A stretch of 64,000 nucleotides of DNA from Calothrix anomala FACHB-343 (GCF_014696435.1 NZ_JACJQG010000022.1:1-64000); one strand, 5' to 3'; shown: positions 44,624 to 55,321, numbered from the stretch's first letter. Notes: a model not told the origin generated them from the sequence alone. A program made the numbers and translations.

Positions 44624-45385
44624 TTGAATCAAGGCAAACTATCCCACAATCAGCTATTTAAAGGTATTGCTCTATTTACACCCGGCGGAGATTTGATTTA
44701 TACCATCGACCCTAGTAAACAAGGTCGATGGCATTTGCATTTGTGCGCTGCTTTACAGGAAATTTTAGACTTAGTAGAACCGCCGCATTTTTTAGTTCCT
44801 TGTTACACGGCGACTGTCGATCATTGGTTAGATCCACGCACGCAACAAGTTAGAACTTTTGCAGAAGCTTATCCAGCAGTGTTAAAACATCAGGCTGTGT
44901 TAAATGCGATTTTTGGTACAGGGGATTTAGTATGGCAAGCAGCACCCTGGCCTGATGGATTGTGCGATCGCATGGTATTGTCAACTTACCGCGCTTCATT
45001 TCCCCAGCTTTGGGAAGACCACGATTTGATTGTGCAATTAGATATTGCTGAACCGACTTTTCAGAGCGAACGGGTAGCGAAAAAGGTACAAAATCTCCCC
45101 TTAAAAACTCAAGCTTACGTGTTGCGCTTATTTGTCGCCGGACATAGTGCAACCACAGAAAAGATTTTACATAATTTACACGAATTATTAGAGCGATCGC
45201 TCGCTCAACCCTATACGCTCAAAGTTGTTGATGTTTTAACTAATCCCGAACAAGCAGAAATCGATCAGGTGACTGCTACACCTACCCTGGTGAAAGTTTG
45301 GCCGCATCCTATTCGCCGCTTAGTTGGCGATTTGGATCGGGGAGATAAGATTTTACAAATGTTAGGCGCTCAAGATAAAACTTAA
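44624..45385 (+). CDS. KaiB/SasA-like domain protein with a novel N-terminal domain
   Basis: A 253-residue protein, probably starting at TTG 44624 (a GAAAG sequence lies a few bases upstream; no in-frame ATG occurs until deep in the frame). Residues of about 164-250 (YVLRLFVAGHSATTEKILHNLHELLERSL, YTLKVVDVLTNPEQAEIDQVTATPTLVKVWPHPIRRLVGDL) fit the thioredoxin-like KaiB fold and the KaiB-like sensor domain of SasA, including the Pro of the ATPTL turn. The first about 160 residues (GIALFTPGGDLIYTIDPSKQGRWHLHL, FLVPCYTATVDHWLDPRT) are not recognised. There is no kinase domain. It could bind KaiC or another RecA-like ATPase, but that is inference. It is not near kaiABC. Confidence 0.72.
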   Translation: MNQGKLSHNQLFKGIALFTPGGDLIYTIDPSKQGRWHLHLCAALQEILDLVEPPHFLVPCYTATVDHWLDPRTQQVRTFAEAYPAVLKHQAVLNAIFGTGDLVWQAAPWPDGLCDRMVLSTYRASFPQLWEDHDLIVQLDIAEPTFQSERVAKKVQNLPLKTQAYVLRLFVAGHSATTEKILHNLHELLERSLAQPYTLKVVDVLTNPEQAEIDQVTATPTLVKVWPHPIRRLVGDLDRGDKILQMLGAQDKT

Positions 45386-45561
45386 ATTTAAATATGTTTT
45401 GATTCAGCGAGCAACTATAGCTCATTTTGTCTGACTATGCCTTTTAATATATGCATATATAAGTATGCTTCTTAGTTACCATCTCAGCAATTAGATAGGT
45501 GACATGGCATTTGTGTAAATGTTTTAATCTGATGAGAAGATTTGCGATTAAATTTGAAATT

Positions 45562-45840
45562 ATGGACAATACATTAGTTGATAAAACTTTCCGCGATCGC
45601 GAAGGCAATATTGTTATAGCTCAAGCACCAAATCCACCCCTGATTGTTTGGATAGTTAGTAGTTTACTGTCTCTCGTGTTTACAGGCGGTACAATCCATA
45701 CAGTTTTAGATGTAGTTGCAACTGGCTCTTTGTTTACTTGGGCGTGGCTGGAATTATTTGACGGTGTTAATTATTTCCGCAGAGGTTTAGGTCTGGTTGT
45801 ATTGATTGGTCTGATTGTATTCAAAGTTCAGTACTCATAA
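45562..45840 (+). CDS. Small two-helix membrane protein of unknown function
   Basis: A 92-residue protein beginning MDNTLVDKTFRDREGNIVIAQ. The frame stays open upstream to a GTG at 45499, but the soluble acidic start and absence of conserved character in the extra part favour this ATG. Two hydrophobic segments lie at about 28-66 (PPLIVWIVSSLLSLVFTGG, then LDVVATGSLFTWAWLEL) and one at about 75-90 (GLGLVVLIGLIVFKV). No family name is recalled; similar short membrane proteins occur in cyanobacteria. Confidence 0.6.
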   Translation: MDNTLVDKTFRDREGNIVIAQAPNPPLIVWIVSSLLSLVFTGGTIHTVLDVVATGSLFTWAWLELFDGVNYFRRGLGLVVLIGLIVFKVQYS

Positions 45841-46113
45841 TAGATTAATACTGATTTAAATAGTATTGGAGCAGCATTAATTATTAAGGGCAAGGCACTG
45901 CCTTGCCCCTACCCTTATGTTGTGTTATTTTTGTAAATTAATATCACTAACCTATACTATTTCTCTGTGACGATACACTTAAATTTTTATAAATGAACCG
46001 CCAAGTACGCCAAGAAAGAGAGAGGTAATAATTTAGTGCAAGTTTATAGAGAATTATTATTAGAATAATCATCAATATTATGGGCACATATATTATGCCC
46101 ATAACTAAATAAT

Positions 46114-49017
46114 TTATTTTTTGGAAACAGGCTGTAATTGCTGTGGTGGATACTGCTGCAAAACCTGACGCAAATATTCTCCAGTGTAAGATTTAGGATT
46201 ACTCGCCACTTCTTCTGGTGTTCCTGCTGCAATTACTTCTCCGCCTTTATCGCCGCCATCAGGGCCTAAATCTATCACCCAATCTGCACAACGAATTACA
46301 TCTAAATTATGTTCAATTACTAAAATTGAATTACCTTTATCTACTAAACGTTGAACTACATCTAGTAATTTGTGAACATCATAAAAAGATAATCCTGTTG
46401 TTGGTTCATCGATTAAATAAAGTGTTTTACCTGTAGCGCGGCGTGATAATTCTGTGGCTAATTTTACCCTTTGTGCTTCGCCGCCAGATAAGGTGGTTGC
46501 TGGTTGACCTAATTGAATATAACCTAAGCCAACATCAAGTAAAGTTTGTAAGCGATTTACAGCTTTGGGAATGTTTTGGAAGAAGTCTAAACTTTCTTCA
46601 ACTGTCATGTTGAGAACATCGGAAATGTTTTTATCTTTGTATTTCACTTGCAAAGTTTCGCGGTTATATCTTGCGCCTTTACAAATTTCACATTGTACGT
46701 AAACGTCGGGTAAAAAGTTCATTTCAATGACGTTTACACCCTGTCCGCTACATGCTTCGCAACGTCCGCCTTTAACGTTAAAAGAAAATTGTCCGGGTTT
46801 ATAACCTCTGGCTTTGGCTTCTACTGTTTGGGAAAATACATCCCGAATCACATCAAAAACACCCGTATAAGTTGCGGGATTAGAACGAGGCGTTCTTCCG
46901 ATTGGTGATTGATCTATGACTATGGCTTTATCAATAGAATTTAAGCCTTTGATTTCTTCTAATTCTTTAGGTAAGGGAACTCTCTTTGTTAAATGATGTT
47001 GTAATGCGGGGTAAAGTAATTCGTTAATTAATGTAGATTTTCCTGAACCAGAAACACCAGTAACAGCAACGAGTTTACCTAAAGGAATTTCGACATCGAT
47101 ATTTTTTAAATTATTCCGATGGGCATTTTTAATTATTAAACTGCGTCCGTTTCCTTCACGGCGTTCTGCTGGTGTATGAATTACTTTTCTTCCTGATAAA
47201 TAAGCACCTGTTAATGAAGCTTCTGCTGTTAGCAAAGTTTGTAAATCACCTTGGGCGACAATATGACCGCCATGAATTCCTGCACCAGGGCCAATATCAA
47301 CTATATGGTTAGCTGCGCGAATGGTTTCTTCATCATGTTCTACGACGATTAAGGTATTACCTAAATCGCGTAATTTGGTTAAAGTGTTGAGTAATCTGCT
47401 GTTATCTCTTTGATGCAAACCTATGCTTGGTTCGTCTAAAACGTAAAGAACTCCTGTTAAGCCGGAACCGATTTGTGTAGCGAGACGAATACGTTGAGCT
47501 TCGCCACCAGATAAGGTCATGGCGGGACGGTCGAGGGTGAGATAATCTAAGCCAACATCGAGTAAAAATTGCAATCTAGATTTAATTTCTCGCAGGACTA
47601 AATCAGCAATTTGAAATTGGCGATCGCTCAATTTTAATTGTTCAATTCTCTGGCGACAATCGCGAATGGAAACGCCAGTTAAATCTAATATTTTATATTG
47701 TCCTAAACGAACTGCTAAAGCTTCTGGTTTTAATCGTTTTCCGTGACAAACTTCGCAGGGCTGATCGATTAAATAATCTTCTAATTTTTGCTTAATTAGC
47801 TCGGAACCGCCTTCATATTGTCTTTGCAGGATGGGAACCACGCCTTTAAAGGTTTGTTTTCTTTCGGCTGCGGTATTGGCTTCTTCTCCATACAAAATAA
47901 TTTGTTGCTGTTCGGGAGTTAATTTACCCCATTGTACTTGTAATTCAAAACCGTGAGCTTGCCCTAAAGCATAAAGTAATTCTAAATAATAAGAATTATC
48001 TTTTTCTGACCAAGGGGCAATAGCGGCATAAACTGGCGCTTCAATATCTGGTACGATTAAATCAGGTGAAAATCGTTTTAAACTGCCTAATCCATGACAG
48101 TGAGGACAAGCGCCATAAGGTGAATTAAAGGAGAATAATCGTGGCGATAATTCTTCCATTACCGCCCCATGTTCAGGACATGCAAAATTTTCAGAAAATA
48201 CTAATTCCTCTTCTGGGTCATTGGTGGTTTGTTCTTGAGCATGACCGATGACAATATTGGCGATTCCTCCTGATAGTTTAAGACAGGTAGAAAGTGAATC
48301 AACTAAACGTTCTTGAATACCATCTTTTTTAATTAAGCGGTCAATAACTACTTCAATTGTGTGAATAAAATTTTTGTCTAATTCAATGGAATCAGATAAT
48401 TCTCTGACTTCGCCATCAACGCGCACCCGGACAAAACCCTGAGACGCCAAACTCGATAAAAGTTTGCGATGCGTACCTTTTTTACCTCTGACTACGGGGG
48501 CGAGAATTTGAAAGCGAGTGCGATCGCTTAAATCCATAATCCGATCTACCATTTCATCAATGGTTTGCGGCGAAATACAGCGATCGCATATCGGACAATG
48601 GGGTTCACCTGCGCGTCCAAACAACAGGCGCAAATAATCGTAAATTTCTGTTACCGTCCCGACTGTCGAACGGGGGTTATGGGAAGTAGACTTTTGATCG
48701 ATGGAAATCGCCGGACTTAAGCCTTCAATCGCTTCGACATCAGGCTTATCCAATTGTCCCAAGAATTGTCTTGCGTAGGCGCTGAGGGATTCTACATAAC
48801 GGCGTTGTCCTTCAGCAAAGATGGTATCAAAGGCTAAAGAAGACTTACCCGAACCAGAAACGCCAGTAAACACGATTAGGCGATCGCGTGGTAATTCTAA
48901 ATCAATATTTTTCAGATTATGCTGCCTTGCACCCCGAATCCGGATAGTATTCTGGTTGAGGTGGCTCTTTTGCGGAAGATGTCCATTTAAGGATTCGGCT
49001 AGCTTTTGATCTGACAT
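46114..49017 (-). CDS. uvrA: Excinuclease ABC subunit A
   Basis: A 967-residue nucleotide-excision-repair ATPase that, with UvrB, finds damaged DNA. Two ABC modules are visible: Walker [15 protein letters not shown] near residue 50 and [15 protein letters not shown] near 655, with signatures [13 protein letters not shown] and [13 protein letters not shown]. Zinc-finger cysteines occur in CPICDRC, in [10 protein letters not shown] with CEVCHGKRL, and in CEACSGQGV with [10 protein letters not shown]. The UvrB-binding and insertion domains are of standard length. The C-terminal tail ([13 protein letters not shown]) is short and variable. It is transcribed alone. Confidence 0.97.
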   Translation of the reverse strand: MSDQKLAESLNGHLPQKSHLNQNTIRIRGARQHNLKNIDLELPRDRLIVFTGVSGSGKSSLAFDTIFAEGQRRYVESLSAYARQFLGQLDKPDVEAIEGLSPAISIDQKSTSHNPRSTVGTVTEIYDYLRLLFGRAGEPHCPICDRCISPQTIDEMVDRIMDLSDRTRFQILAPVVRGKKGTHRKLLSSLASQGFVRVRVDGEVRELSDSIELDKNFIHTIEVVIDRLIKKDGIQERLVDSLSTCLKLSGGIANIVIGHAQEQTTNDPEEELVFSENFACPEHGAVMEELSPRLFSFNSPYGACPHCHGLGSLKRFSPDLIVPDIEAPVYAAIAPWSEKDNSYYLELLYALGQAHGFELQVQWGKLTPEQQQIILYGEEANTAAERKQTFKGVVPILQRQYEGGSELIKQKLEDYLIDQPCEVCHGKRLKPEALAVRLGQYKILDLTGVSIRDCRQRIEQLKLSDRQFQIADLVLREIKSRLQFLLDVGLDYLTLDRPAMTLSGGEAQRIRLATQIGSGLTGVLYVLDEPSIGLHQRDNSRLLNTLTKLRDLGNTLIVVEHDEETIRAANHIVDIGPGAGIHGGHIVAQGDLQTLLTAEASLTGAYLSGRKVIHTPAERREGNGRSLIIKNAHRNNLKNIDVEIPLGKLVAVTGVSGSGKSTLINELLYPALQHHLTKRVPLPKELEEIKGLNSIDKAIVIDQSPIGRTPRSNPATYTGVFDVIRDVFSQTVEAKARGYKPGQFSFNVKGGRCEACSGQGVNVIEMNFLPDVYVQCEICKGARYNRETLQVKYKDKNISDVLNMTVEESLDFFQNIPKAVNRLQTLLDVGLGYIQLGQPATTLSGGEAQRVKLATELSRRATGKTLYLIDEPTTGLSFYDVHKLLDVVQRLVDKGNSILVIEHNLDVIRCADWVIDLGPDGGDKGGEVIAAGTPEEVASNPKSYTGEYLRQVLQQYPPQQLQPVSKK

Positions 49018-49227
49018 ATCGGCAAGCTGATTGTGAGGAAGGCGTGAAACAGTCCTTAATAATACTATCTTTACTGCGTCTATAATAGAACAATCGTACT
49101 GTTTTTCTTGGCGAATCCCGATCTAACATTGTCTTAGCTCAGGATCTGCTAATTTGAGAGCATATTTACCAAAAATCCTGCTGATGACAAATGACAGCCC
49201 ATGTCAGCTATCTTTAATTGCACCGCG

Positions 49228-49794
49228 CTACTTAAACAAAAAAGCGATCGCACAATTAAAATCAGGCAATAACGGTGATGTTAATTCATCATCCTGAAAC
49301 AAAGTTGCGGCTAACTTTAAAATTCCTTGTTCTCTGCGATAGACTTCTATCTGCTGTTTGCGCCAATCCACAATCCAATATTCCCTAACACCCCGCGATG
49401 AATAAAGCTTCAGTTTAAGTTCTCTATCGCGCTTTTCATTCTCCATCCCCGCAGATAGCACCTCTACCACCAATTCTGGAGCAGCAGTCAAGTGTCCCGC
49501 TTCGTCTAACACAGTAGCTAATTTATCGTTGCTAGCCCAGACAACATCAGGAATTACGCTATCATTATCGTCAAAAATTATCCCTGGAGCTATCACAACT
49601 TCTCCCAAGCCACTAACTTGCGACCAGTTATCCAAAACCCCGCTAATTCTGACACAAGTTTTTTGATGCTTCCAGTGAGGCGCTCTCGTCACCAATAATT
49701 CCCCATCAATAATTTCGTAGCGGTTTCCGTTATCTGGAAACAACTTTAAATCAGCGTTAGTCCAGCGCACTCTCTCACTTATCTGCTGGTTCAT
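49228..49794 (-). CDS. Uma2/DUF820-family PD-(D/E)XK-like nuclease
   Basis: A 188-residue member of the Uma2 (DUF820) family, which is hugely expanded in filamentous cyanobacteria. Conserved elements are the N-terminal GNRYEIIDGELLV, the central IPDVVWAS (usually xPDVxxV), PELVVEVLSAG, the charged helix EKRDRELKLKLYSSRGVREYWIVDW, and the final strand ALPDFNCAIAFLF-like end. The Asp of IPDVV, the Glu of VVEVLS and the lysines after it resemble a PD-(D/E)XK active site, so a nuclease activity is predicted but unproven. No target or partner is known. It stands between uvrA and purF on the same strand. Confidence 0.85.
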   Translation of the reverse strand: MNQQISERVRWTNADLKLFPDNGNRYEIIDGELLVTRAPHWKHQKTCVRISGVLDNWSQVSGLGEVVIAPGIIFDDNDSVIPDVVWASNDKLATVLDEAGHLTAAPELVVEVLSAGMENEKRDRELKLKLYSSRGVREYWIVDWRKQQIEVYRREQGILKLAATLFQDDELTSPLLPDFNCAIAFLFK

Positions 49795-49831
49795 GAGATA
49801 TTTCTCTGGGGTATTTACCTATTTTAGCTTG

Positions 49832-49915
49832 GGCATAGGGCATGGGGCATGGGGCATGGGGGATTGATTTTTTGTCCTCCTTGTCCCCCTTGTCCCCCTC
49901 GTCCCCCTTTCCTTA
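49832..49915. repeat. GGGGCAT and CCTTGTC heptamer tandem repeats
   Basis: Two tracts between the Uma2-family gene and the purF stop. Confidence 0.85.
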
Positions 49916-49919
49916 CCGC

Positions 49920-51413
49920 CTAAACTGTCGCCTTTTCTAAAATCAACTTAGAACGCTTCACCTGCTCGGGAATCGCCACAGGGTAATCGCCTGTAAAGCA
50001 AGCAGAACAGAAACTATTGGTATCTTCTCTGGTTGCTTCTAACATTCCTTCCCAACTGAGATAAGCGAGGCTATCAACTTCTAACTGCTTGGCGATGTCG
50101 GCTACTGATTTAGTCGCCGCAATTAACTGATCCTGGGTATCGGTATCAATCCCATAAAAGCAAGGATGAGTAACTGGTGGCGAAGAAATCCGCATGTGTA
50201 CTTCCACAGCACCGGCTTCGCGCAAAGTCTTGACTAATTTGCGGCTGGTGGTTCCCCGCACAATAGAATCATCCACAATCACCACTCGCTTACCTGCTAG
50301 CACATCTTTAAGTGGGTTGAGTTTCATCCGCAAACCAGATTCGCGCATGGTTTGAGTTGGTTGAATAAAGGTGCGTCCCACGTAACGATTTTTAATCAAT
50401 CCTTCACCATAGGCGACACCAGAAGCTTGAGAAAAGCCAATAGCCGCAGGTATCCCCGAATCAGGAACGCCAAAGACTAAATCAGCCTCAACCGCCGATT
50501 CTGCTGCAAGTCTCCGTCCTAAACGCATCCGGTAGCTGTACAAAGTTTCCTCATGCATCAGGCTATCAGGACGCGCAAAGTAAATCATTTCAAAGATACA
50601 CAACTTGCGCTGGGATTGCTGCTGCCATTGAATGGAAGTTAAACCTTCTTCATTGATCCAAACTAATTCTCCTGGTTGGACATCTCGCAGGTATTCTGCA
50701 CCAATGATATCTAAGCCGCAGGTTTCCGAGGCTAAGACATAACGATCTGGTTCGCCTGCTAATATCCCAATAACTAAGGGACGAATCCCATTAGGATCGC
50801 GTACTCCCATTACCCCATCAGGAGTCCCAATCACTAAACTAAAAGCGCCTTGACAACGGCGACAAGCTTGGATACAGCCATCTACCCAATTAGCACCTGC
50901 ATTGACTTCTTCGGCGATCGCAAATGCAATCATTTCTGAGTCTGTTGTGGTTACTAGGTTGCATTGGCTTTGCAGCAATTCTTCCCGCAACTGCACTGTA
51001 TTGACTAAATTACCATTATGTGCTAAAGCTAATTTTCCTAAGCGACTTTCGACTACAGCAGGTTGGGCGTTAACTTTGCGGCTAGAACCTGTAGTTGAGT
51101 AACGGGTGTGTCCAACAGCTAAGTTACCTGGTAACTCTTGGAGAACCGATTCATTAAAGACTTGAGACACCAACCCCATATCCTTATGGAGGTGGACTGT
51201 TGTACCTTCAAATGTAGCGATACCAGCTGATTCTTGACCCCGGTGTTGGAGTGCATACAATCCAAAGTAAGTTAATTTAGCAACATCTTCTCCTGGTGCG
51301 TAGATACCAAAAACACCACAAGCTTCTTCTGGCTTGTCGGGACGATCTTCTTGATTGATTTGGTTGCTTGATTGTTGGGGGTAGTCATCCATAGTGGAAT
51401 CGTAGGGAATCAT
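49920..51413 (-). CDS. purF: Amidophosphoribosyltransferase
   Basis: A 497-residue enzyme for the first step of purine synthesis: PRPP plus glutamine to phosphoribosylamine. The N-terminal nucleophile is Cys32 in EEACGVFGIYAPG, so a propeptide of about 31 residues should be removed, as in the Bacillus subtilis type. The glutaminase domain spans about 32-260 (VGHTRYSTTGSS, LAHNGNLVN), and the phosphoribosyltransferase domain has the PRPP loop RVVIVDDSIVRGTTS. Cysteines at CIFEMIYFARPDS, HPCFYGID and SFCSACFTGDYP fit the [4Fe-4S] ligands of that type. It lies just downstream of purL on the same strand (about 240-bp gap), so the two may be co-expressed. Confidence 0.96.
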   Translation of the reverse strand: MIPYDSTMDDYPQQSSNQINQEDRPDKPEEACGVFGIYAPGEDVAKLTYFGLYALQHRGQESAGIATFEGTTVHLHKDMGLVSQVFNESVLQELPGNLAVGHTRYSTTGSSRKVNAQPAVVESRLGKLALAHNGNLVNTVQLREELLQSQCNLVTTTDSEMIAFAIAEEVNAGANWVDGCIQACRRCQGAFSLVIGTPDGVMGVRDPNGIRPLVIGILAGEPDRYVLASETCGLDIIGAEYLRDVQPGELVWINEEGLTSIQWQQQSQRKLCIFEMIYFARPDSLMHEETLYSYRMRLGRRLAAESAVEADLVFGVPDSGIPAAIGFSQASGVAYGEGLIKNRYVGRTFIQPTQTMRESGLRMKLNPLKDVLAGKRVVIVDDSIVRGTTSRKLVKTLREAGAVEVHMRISSPPVTHPCFYGIDTDTQDQLIAATKSVADIAKQLEVDSLAYLSWEGMLEATREDTNSFCSACFTGDYPVAIPEQVKRSKLILEKATV

Positions 51414-51649
51414 GCTAGCTTTGCTCCTGGTGGTGGTGTCAAGTCACTGGGATTAGGCGATATCAAAATTGGCAGTCTTAGAGATTTGAGAAATTTGAGA
51501 AAATTTGTATCAGTCTCTAAAATTCGCAATCCAAAATTGATGCGAGTGGAGAGCCGCAGTTTTCTTAACAAAACTTTAACTCTCCATTAAAACAGTACCG
51601 TAATTATGCTAATTGAGGTTAGTAATTCGGATAGGGGGGATTTTACGAA

Positions 51650-54019
51650 TTAACTAGGGGTAGTTATTTGAACTGCTAACCGTCGAGCGATCGCATCAGA
51701 AAAGCGATCGCTCATATCGTTGATACTAGCGGTTATTAAGGTTTGGTTATCAGAGGTTAAGACCCCCAAACCCATCTCGGAATTAACCACAGTGCCTAGT
51801 TTTTGCCATTGTTGATCGAGATGTTCCTGTAAGTAGGATTCCCAAATTTCTTGTTGTTCTGAACTCACAGATACTAAAATTTGTCCCCCACCTTCGCCAA
51901 ATAGCAAAGTATCTAACCTGATTGATTGATTAGCTGAGATATCTAGAGTAATTTGTGCGCCCAAATTACCCGCAATGCAAGATTCAGCTAAAGCCACTAC
52001 TAATCCACCCTCAGCACAATCATGGGCTGAACGTATCCAACCAGCACGAATCCCCTCACGGCAAACTTTTTGAATCCGGCGTTCCGACTCAAAATCCACC
52101 TTGGTGGGTTTACCAGCAATAGTTTTATGAATTGCGGCTAAATATTCGGAAGCGCCCAAATTCTCATCAGATGTAGGCAGCACACCTAAAAGATAAATCC
52201 CATCGCCAACACTTTGCCAAGCTTGACCGCAAATTTTGCTGATATCCGGGATTAATCCCACCATACCCACAACTGGGGTAGGATAAATCGGCTGGGGATT
52301 GCCTTGAGAATCTAGGGTTTCATTATAAAGAGAAACATTCCCACCAGTTACAGGCGTAGCCAATTCCCGACAACCTTCAGCTAAACCGCGACAAGCTTCT
52401 GCTAATTGCCAATAACCAATTGGTTTTTCTGGGCTACCAAAATTCAAATTATCCGTCACCGCCAAAGGTTCAGCACCCACACAGCTAAGATTGCGTGCAG
52501 CTTCAGCCACCACCGCCTTAGCACCTTCATAAGGGTCAAGATAAACATAGCGCGGATTGCAATCTACCGTCGCCGCCACAGCTTTTTTGCCCCCTCCGTT
52601 TACGGGGGGGGTTGGGGGGGGTTCTAAAGGACGTAAGCGCACCACAGCCGCATCAGCACCACCAGGGAAAATCACCGTATTATTCTGCACCTGATGGTCA
52701 TACTGGCGATAAACCCAGCTTTTAGAAGCAATAGTAGGAGTATCCAGCAAAGTTAACAAAATATCACTCCAACTTTGCAGACTTCCATCAATTTCAATCC
52801 CCGCAGTATTGGAGGTAGGTAAAGAATCAGCCTTCCATTCCCAAGCTTGACGCGCATATTCGGGAGGTTCCGCCAACAATTCCCGATGATATAAGGGAGT
52901 ATTTTCTGCCAAAGCATCCGCAGGAATTTCAGCTGCAATTCCTCCTTCAAAGAGAATCCGCACAATCGGTTCTGCAATCACCGTACCCGCGACAACCGCC
53001 TGAAGTCCCCAACGGTGAAAAATATCAATTAACTCCTGTTCTCGTCCTTTATAGGCGACAAACAGCATTCTTTCTTGGGATTCCGAAAGCAGATATTCAT
53101 AGGGAACCATCCCCAATTCCCGCACCGGAATTTTATCTAAATCCAGTTCAATCCCAACGCCGCCTTTAGCCGCCATTTCTGATGTAGAACAGCTAATACC
53201 CGCAGCACCCATATCTTGAGCAGCGACAACCGCACCTGTTTTAAAGGCTTCTAAACAAGCTTCAATTAACGACTTTTCCAAAAATGGATCGCCAACTTGC
53301 ACCGCCGGACGGTCATCTATGGATTCATCACTTAATTCTGCACTAGCAAAACTTGCGCCGCCCATACCATCCCGTCCCGTGGTGGAACCGACATATAGCA
53401 CGGGGTTACCAATCCCAGAAGCCCCAGATTTGACGATTTCTGGCGTTTCCATCAATCCCAGTGCCATGACATTTACCAAGGGATTTCCAGAATAAGCGGG
53501 GTCAAAGTAAACTTCACCGCCAACAGTGGGAACTCCAACGCAATTAGCATAGTGACTAATCCCAGCCACAACACCTTGGAACAACCTTTGAGTTTTCACA
53601 TCTTCTAGGGAACCAAAGCGCAGAGAATTTAATAAAGCGATGGGACGCGCACCCATTGTAAAGATATCTCTGAGGATACCTCCGACTCCCGTCGCCGCAC
53701 CTTGGAAAGGTTCAACTGCTGAGGGGTGGTTATGGGATTCAATCTTAAATGCAAGTTGCAATCCGTCGCCTAAATCTACAACACCAGCATTTTCACCAGG
53801 CCCAACCAAAATGCGGGGGCCTGTTGTGGGAAACTGTTTGAGTAAAGGGCGGGAGTTTTTATAACAACAATGCTCTGACCACATCACCCCAAACATGCCG
53901 AGTTCAGCTTTGTTAGGGTGTCGCCCTAACCGTCGGACAATTTCCTCGTATTCTTCTGGTTTCAAACCTTCGGCGGCGATTTCTTTGGGTGAAAAGGGAG
54001 CAGAGGATTTGGCGGTCAT
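51650..54019 (-). CDS. purL: Phosphoribosylformylglycinamidine synthase subunit PurL
   Basis: A 789-residue ATP-dependent subunit that, with PurQ and PurS (not in the window), converts FGAR to FGAM. Motifs include [96 protein letters not shown], and [10 protein letters not shown] near the end. The length is slightly above the usual small-PurL form because about 15 residues near 466-481 ([18 protein letters not shown]) are encoded by a G/C-run palindromic repeat inserted in frame. The insertion is in a linker before the second half, so activity may be retained. The start has no strong ribosome-binding site. Confidence 0.95.
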   Translation of the reverse strand: MTAKSSAPFSPKEIAAEGLKPEEYEEIVRRLGRHPNKAELGMFGVMWSEHCCYKNSRPLLKQFPTTGPRILVGPGENAGVVDLGDGLQLAFKIESHNHPSAVEPFQGAATGVGGILRDIFTMGARPIALLNSLRFGSLEDVKTQRLFQGVVAGISHYANCVGVPTVGGEVYFDPAYSGNPLVNVMALGLMETPEIVKSGASGIGNPVLYVGSTTGRDGMGGASFASAELSDESIDDRPAVQVGDPFLEKSLIEACLEAFKTGAVVAAQDMGAAGISCSTSEMAAKGGVGIELDLDKIPVRELGMVPYEYLLSESQERMLFVAYKGREQELIDIFHRWGLQAVVAGTVIAEPIVRILFEGGIAAEIPADALAENTPLYHRELLAEPPEYARQAWEWKADSLPTSNTAGIEIDGSLQSWSDILLTLLDTPTIASKSWVYRQYDHQVQNNTVIFPGGADAAVVRLRPLEPPPTPPVNGGGKKAVAATVDCNPRYVYLDPYEGAKAVVAEAARNLSCVGAEPLAVTDNLNFGSPEKPIGYWQLAEACRGLAEGCRELATPVTGGNVSLYNETLDSQGNPQPIYPTPVVGMVGLIPDISKICGQAWQSVGDGIYLLGVLPTSDENLGASEYLAAIHKTIAGKPTKVDFESERRIQKVCREGIRAGWIRSAHDCAEGGLVVALAESCIAGNLGAQITLDISANQSIRLDTLLFGEGGGQILVSVSSEQQEIWESYLQEHLDQQWQKLGTVVNSEMGLGVLTSDNQTLITASINDMSDRFSDAIARRLAVQITTPS
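52581..52624. repeat. Palindromic G/C-run repeat inserted in purL
   Basis: GCCCCCTCCGTTTACGGGGG followed by a second G run (GGGGGGG) after GTT. It resembles the CCCCCTTAAAAAGGGGG-type repeats at 37717-37785 and keeps the purL frame open. Confidence 0.7.
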
Positions 54020-54047
54020 GGAAATAATGCACCAAAAGGACAGAGCA

Positions 54048-54164
54048 TTATTCTATCGGTTTAAATGATGCAAATGCAGGTAACTGATCAATAAATTGCT
54101 CTTGGGTTAAACCGAGAAGTTCGCGAGTAGCGCAAAGACGCTGACCAAGCTGTCCCTTACTCAA
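54048..54164 (-). CDS. Possible 38-residue small ORF coupled to the upstream membrane protein
   Basis: A TTG overlaps the TGA stop of the upstream gene (TTGA) and opens a 38-codon frame, reading [20 protein letters not shown] and then [18 protein letters not shown]. It has the look of a helical protein tail and could be a remnant. No family is recognised and the start is weak. Confidence 0.25.
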   Translation of the reverse strand: MSKGQLGQRLCATRELLGLTQEQFIDQLPAFASFKPIE

Positions 54165-54415
54165 TTATTCTTGTCAAAATTGAGCAGCATAACCCAGGTG
54201 GAAATTGTTAGTCCTCCGGTAAGACAACAAAGAGTAAAAAAGTCAGCTATTTCCTGGTTTGTTGCTATGTAGAAAGGGTGGGTTTGGGAACACCAAGAGC
54301 AAGAACCAAATCCACCAGCTTCTGCTGCCCAATCGAGAACCGACTTAGAATAGTAGGCGGGAACAGAGAATATGACGATTACCATCGCAATAATAGCAAG
54401 TTTGAGTTTTATCAT
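54161..54415 (-). CDS. Small two-helix membrane protein of unknown function
   Basis: An 84-residue protein: helix 1 at about 4-22 (LAIIAMVIVIFSVPAYYS), a loop with a CSWCSQTHPFYIATNQEIADFF run, and helix 2 at about 58-78 (FTLCCLTGGLTISTWVMLL). The CxxC pair in the loop could bind metal or form a disulfide. AAGGATGG lies about 8 bases before the ATG, supporting expression. I recognise no family. It is upstream of purL on the same strand but separated by about 140 bp. Confidence 0.6.
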   Translation of the reverse strand: MIKLKLAIIAMVIVIFSVPAYYSKSVLDWAAEAGGFGSCSWCSQTHPFYIATNQEIADFFTLCCLTGGLTISTWVMLLNFDKNN

Positions 54416-54478
54416 TTATGTTCCATCCTTAAGAAACCGAAGTTTTCAGTTTAGGGAACTCCAAAAAATAAATTATGC

Positions 54479-54517
54479 CAAATTGTAGGGGCGGGGTAAC
54501 CCCGCCCCTACAATTTG
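54479..54517. repeat. 39-bp near-perfect palindrome (GTAGGGGCGGGGT family)
   Basis: Arms CAAATTGTAGGGGCGGGGT and ACCCCGCCCCTACAATTTG pair over 19 bp around a single central base. Shorter relatives are at about 12278-12295 and 24866-24887. On RNA it would be a very stable hairpin, but no T run follows. Confidence 0.8.
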
Positions 54518-54685
54518 CGGGTTTGGTAAGTTAATGATTGGAATATTTTTTTATTTGGAAGTTCCTTATCACCTGTCCTATTTTGTGGATATCTCGGCAG
54601 ACACCCTTATTCAACTTTTTACTTACTCCCTCTGCTTCCTCAAGTAAAATAGATATAGCTCGAATTGACCTGACAAGCTCTCATC

Positions 54686-54940
54686 ATGAAGTTACCAAAT
54701 TTTGATCAGCAAACCATTGATCGCATCATTGAAATGGCATGGGAAGATAGAACACCTTTTGATGTTATTGAAACTCAGTTTGGGCTAAAAGAGAAACAGG
54801 TAATTGTCTTAATGCGGCAGCAAATGAAAGAATCTAGTTTCTATATGTGGCGAAAGCGAGTTACCAAACGTAAGACTAAACATTTAAATAAGCGAGAGTT
54901 TATTGCAGGTAGATTTAAGTCACAAAATCAAAAATCATGA
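54686..54940 (+). CDS. TIGR03643/DUF2805 family protein
   Basis: An 84-residue conserved protein: DQQTIDRIIEMAWEDRTPFD, then VIETQFGLKEKQVIVLMRQQ, MKESSFYMWRKRVTKRKTKH. This matches the TIGR03643 (DUF2805) family throughout. The segment TPFDVIETQFGLKEKQVIVLMR resembles a helix-turn-helix and the basic C-terminus fits nucleic-acid binding, but its role is unknown. It is monocistronic. Confidence 0.8.
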   Translation: MKLPNFDQQTIDRIIEMAWEDRTPFDVIETQFGLKEKQVIVLMRQQMKESSFYMWRKRVTKRKTKHLNKREFIAGRFKSQNQKS

Positions 54941-55046
54941 ACATGAATGTATGATGGACAAAGTTAAAGGCAATGGTAAAATTAATTGCTGAAATATTTG
55001 GCAGTTATCAATAATTTCGATGCGATCGCTTTCTCATAACTAAACT

Positions 55047-55072
55047 CCCAAAAGTGCGATCGCGCTTTTGGG
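55047..55072. promoter_or_regulatory. HIP1-centred palindrome upstream of the toxin-antitoxin operon
   Basis: CCCAAAAG and CTTTTGGG flank GCGATCGC, giving a 26-bp imperfect palindrome about 52 bases before the antitoxin ATG. It could be the antitoxin operator or a terminator for the upstream gene; there is no T run, so an operator is somewhat more likely. Confidence 0.4.
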
Positions 55073-55123
55073 ATATAAGTTACAGTGCTACAGTAATGGT
55101 ATCTTCAAGCCTCAGATCAAACC

Positions 55124-55321
55124 ATGAATACCATTACAATCAACATTCCCGATGAGCATTTGCTGAAGTTACAACAAAAAGCTACTCGTCTTGGTATATC
55201 AGTAGAAGAATTAGTGTTAATGGGTGTTGAAGAATTGCTCAATCAGCCAGAAACATCGTTTAAAGATGTTATGGATTATGTACTCAATAAAAATGCTGAA
55301 CTTTACAAGCGGCTAGCATAA
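55124..55321 (+). CDS. Antitoxin of a Doc-type toxin-antitoxin pair
   Basis: A 65-residue protein. The N-terminal half (MNTITINIPDEHLLKLQQKA, then TRLGISVEELVLMGVEELL) fits a ribbon-helix-helix DNA-binding fold, and the C-terminal segment (FKDVMDYVLNKNAELYKRLA) has the pattern of the Doc-neutralising helix of Phd-type partners. It should bind its own operator and inhibit the downstream toxin. Its TAA stop overlaps the toxin ATG by one base, so the two are translationally coupled. The operator may be the palindrome at 55047-55072. Confidence 0.82.
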   Translation: MNTITINIPDEHLLKLQQKATRLGISVEELVLMGVEELLNQPETSFKDVMDYVLNKNAELYKRLA

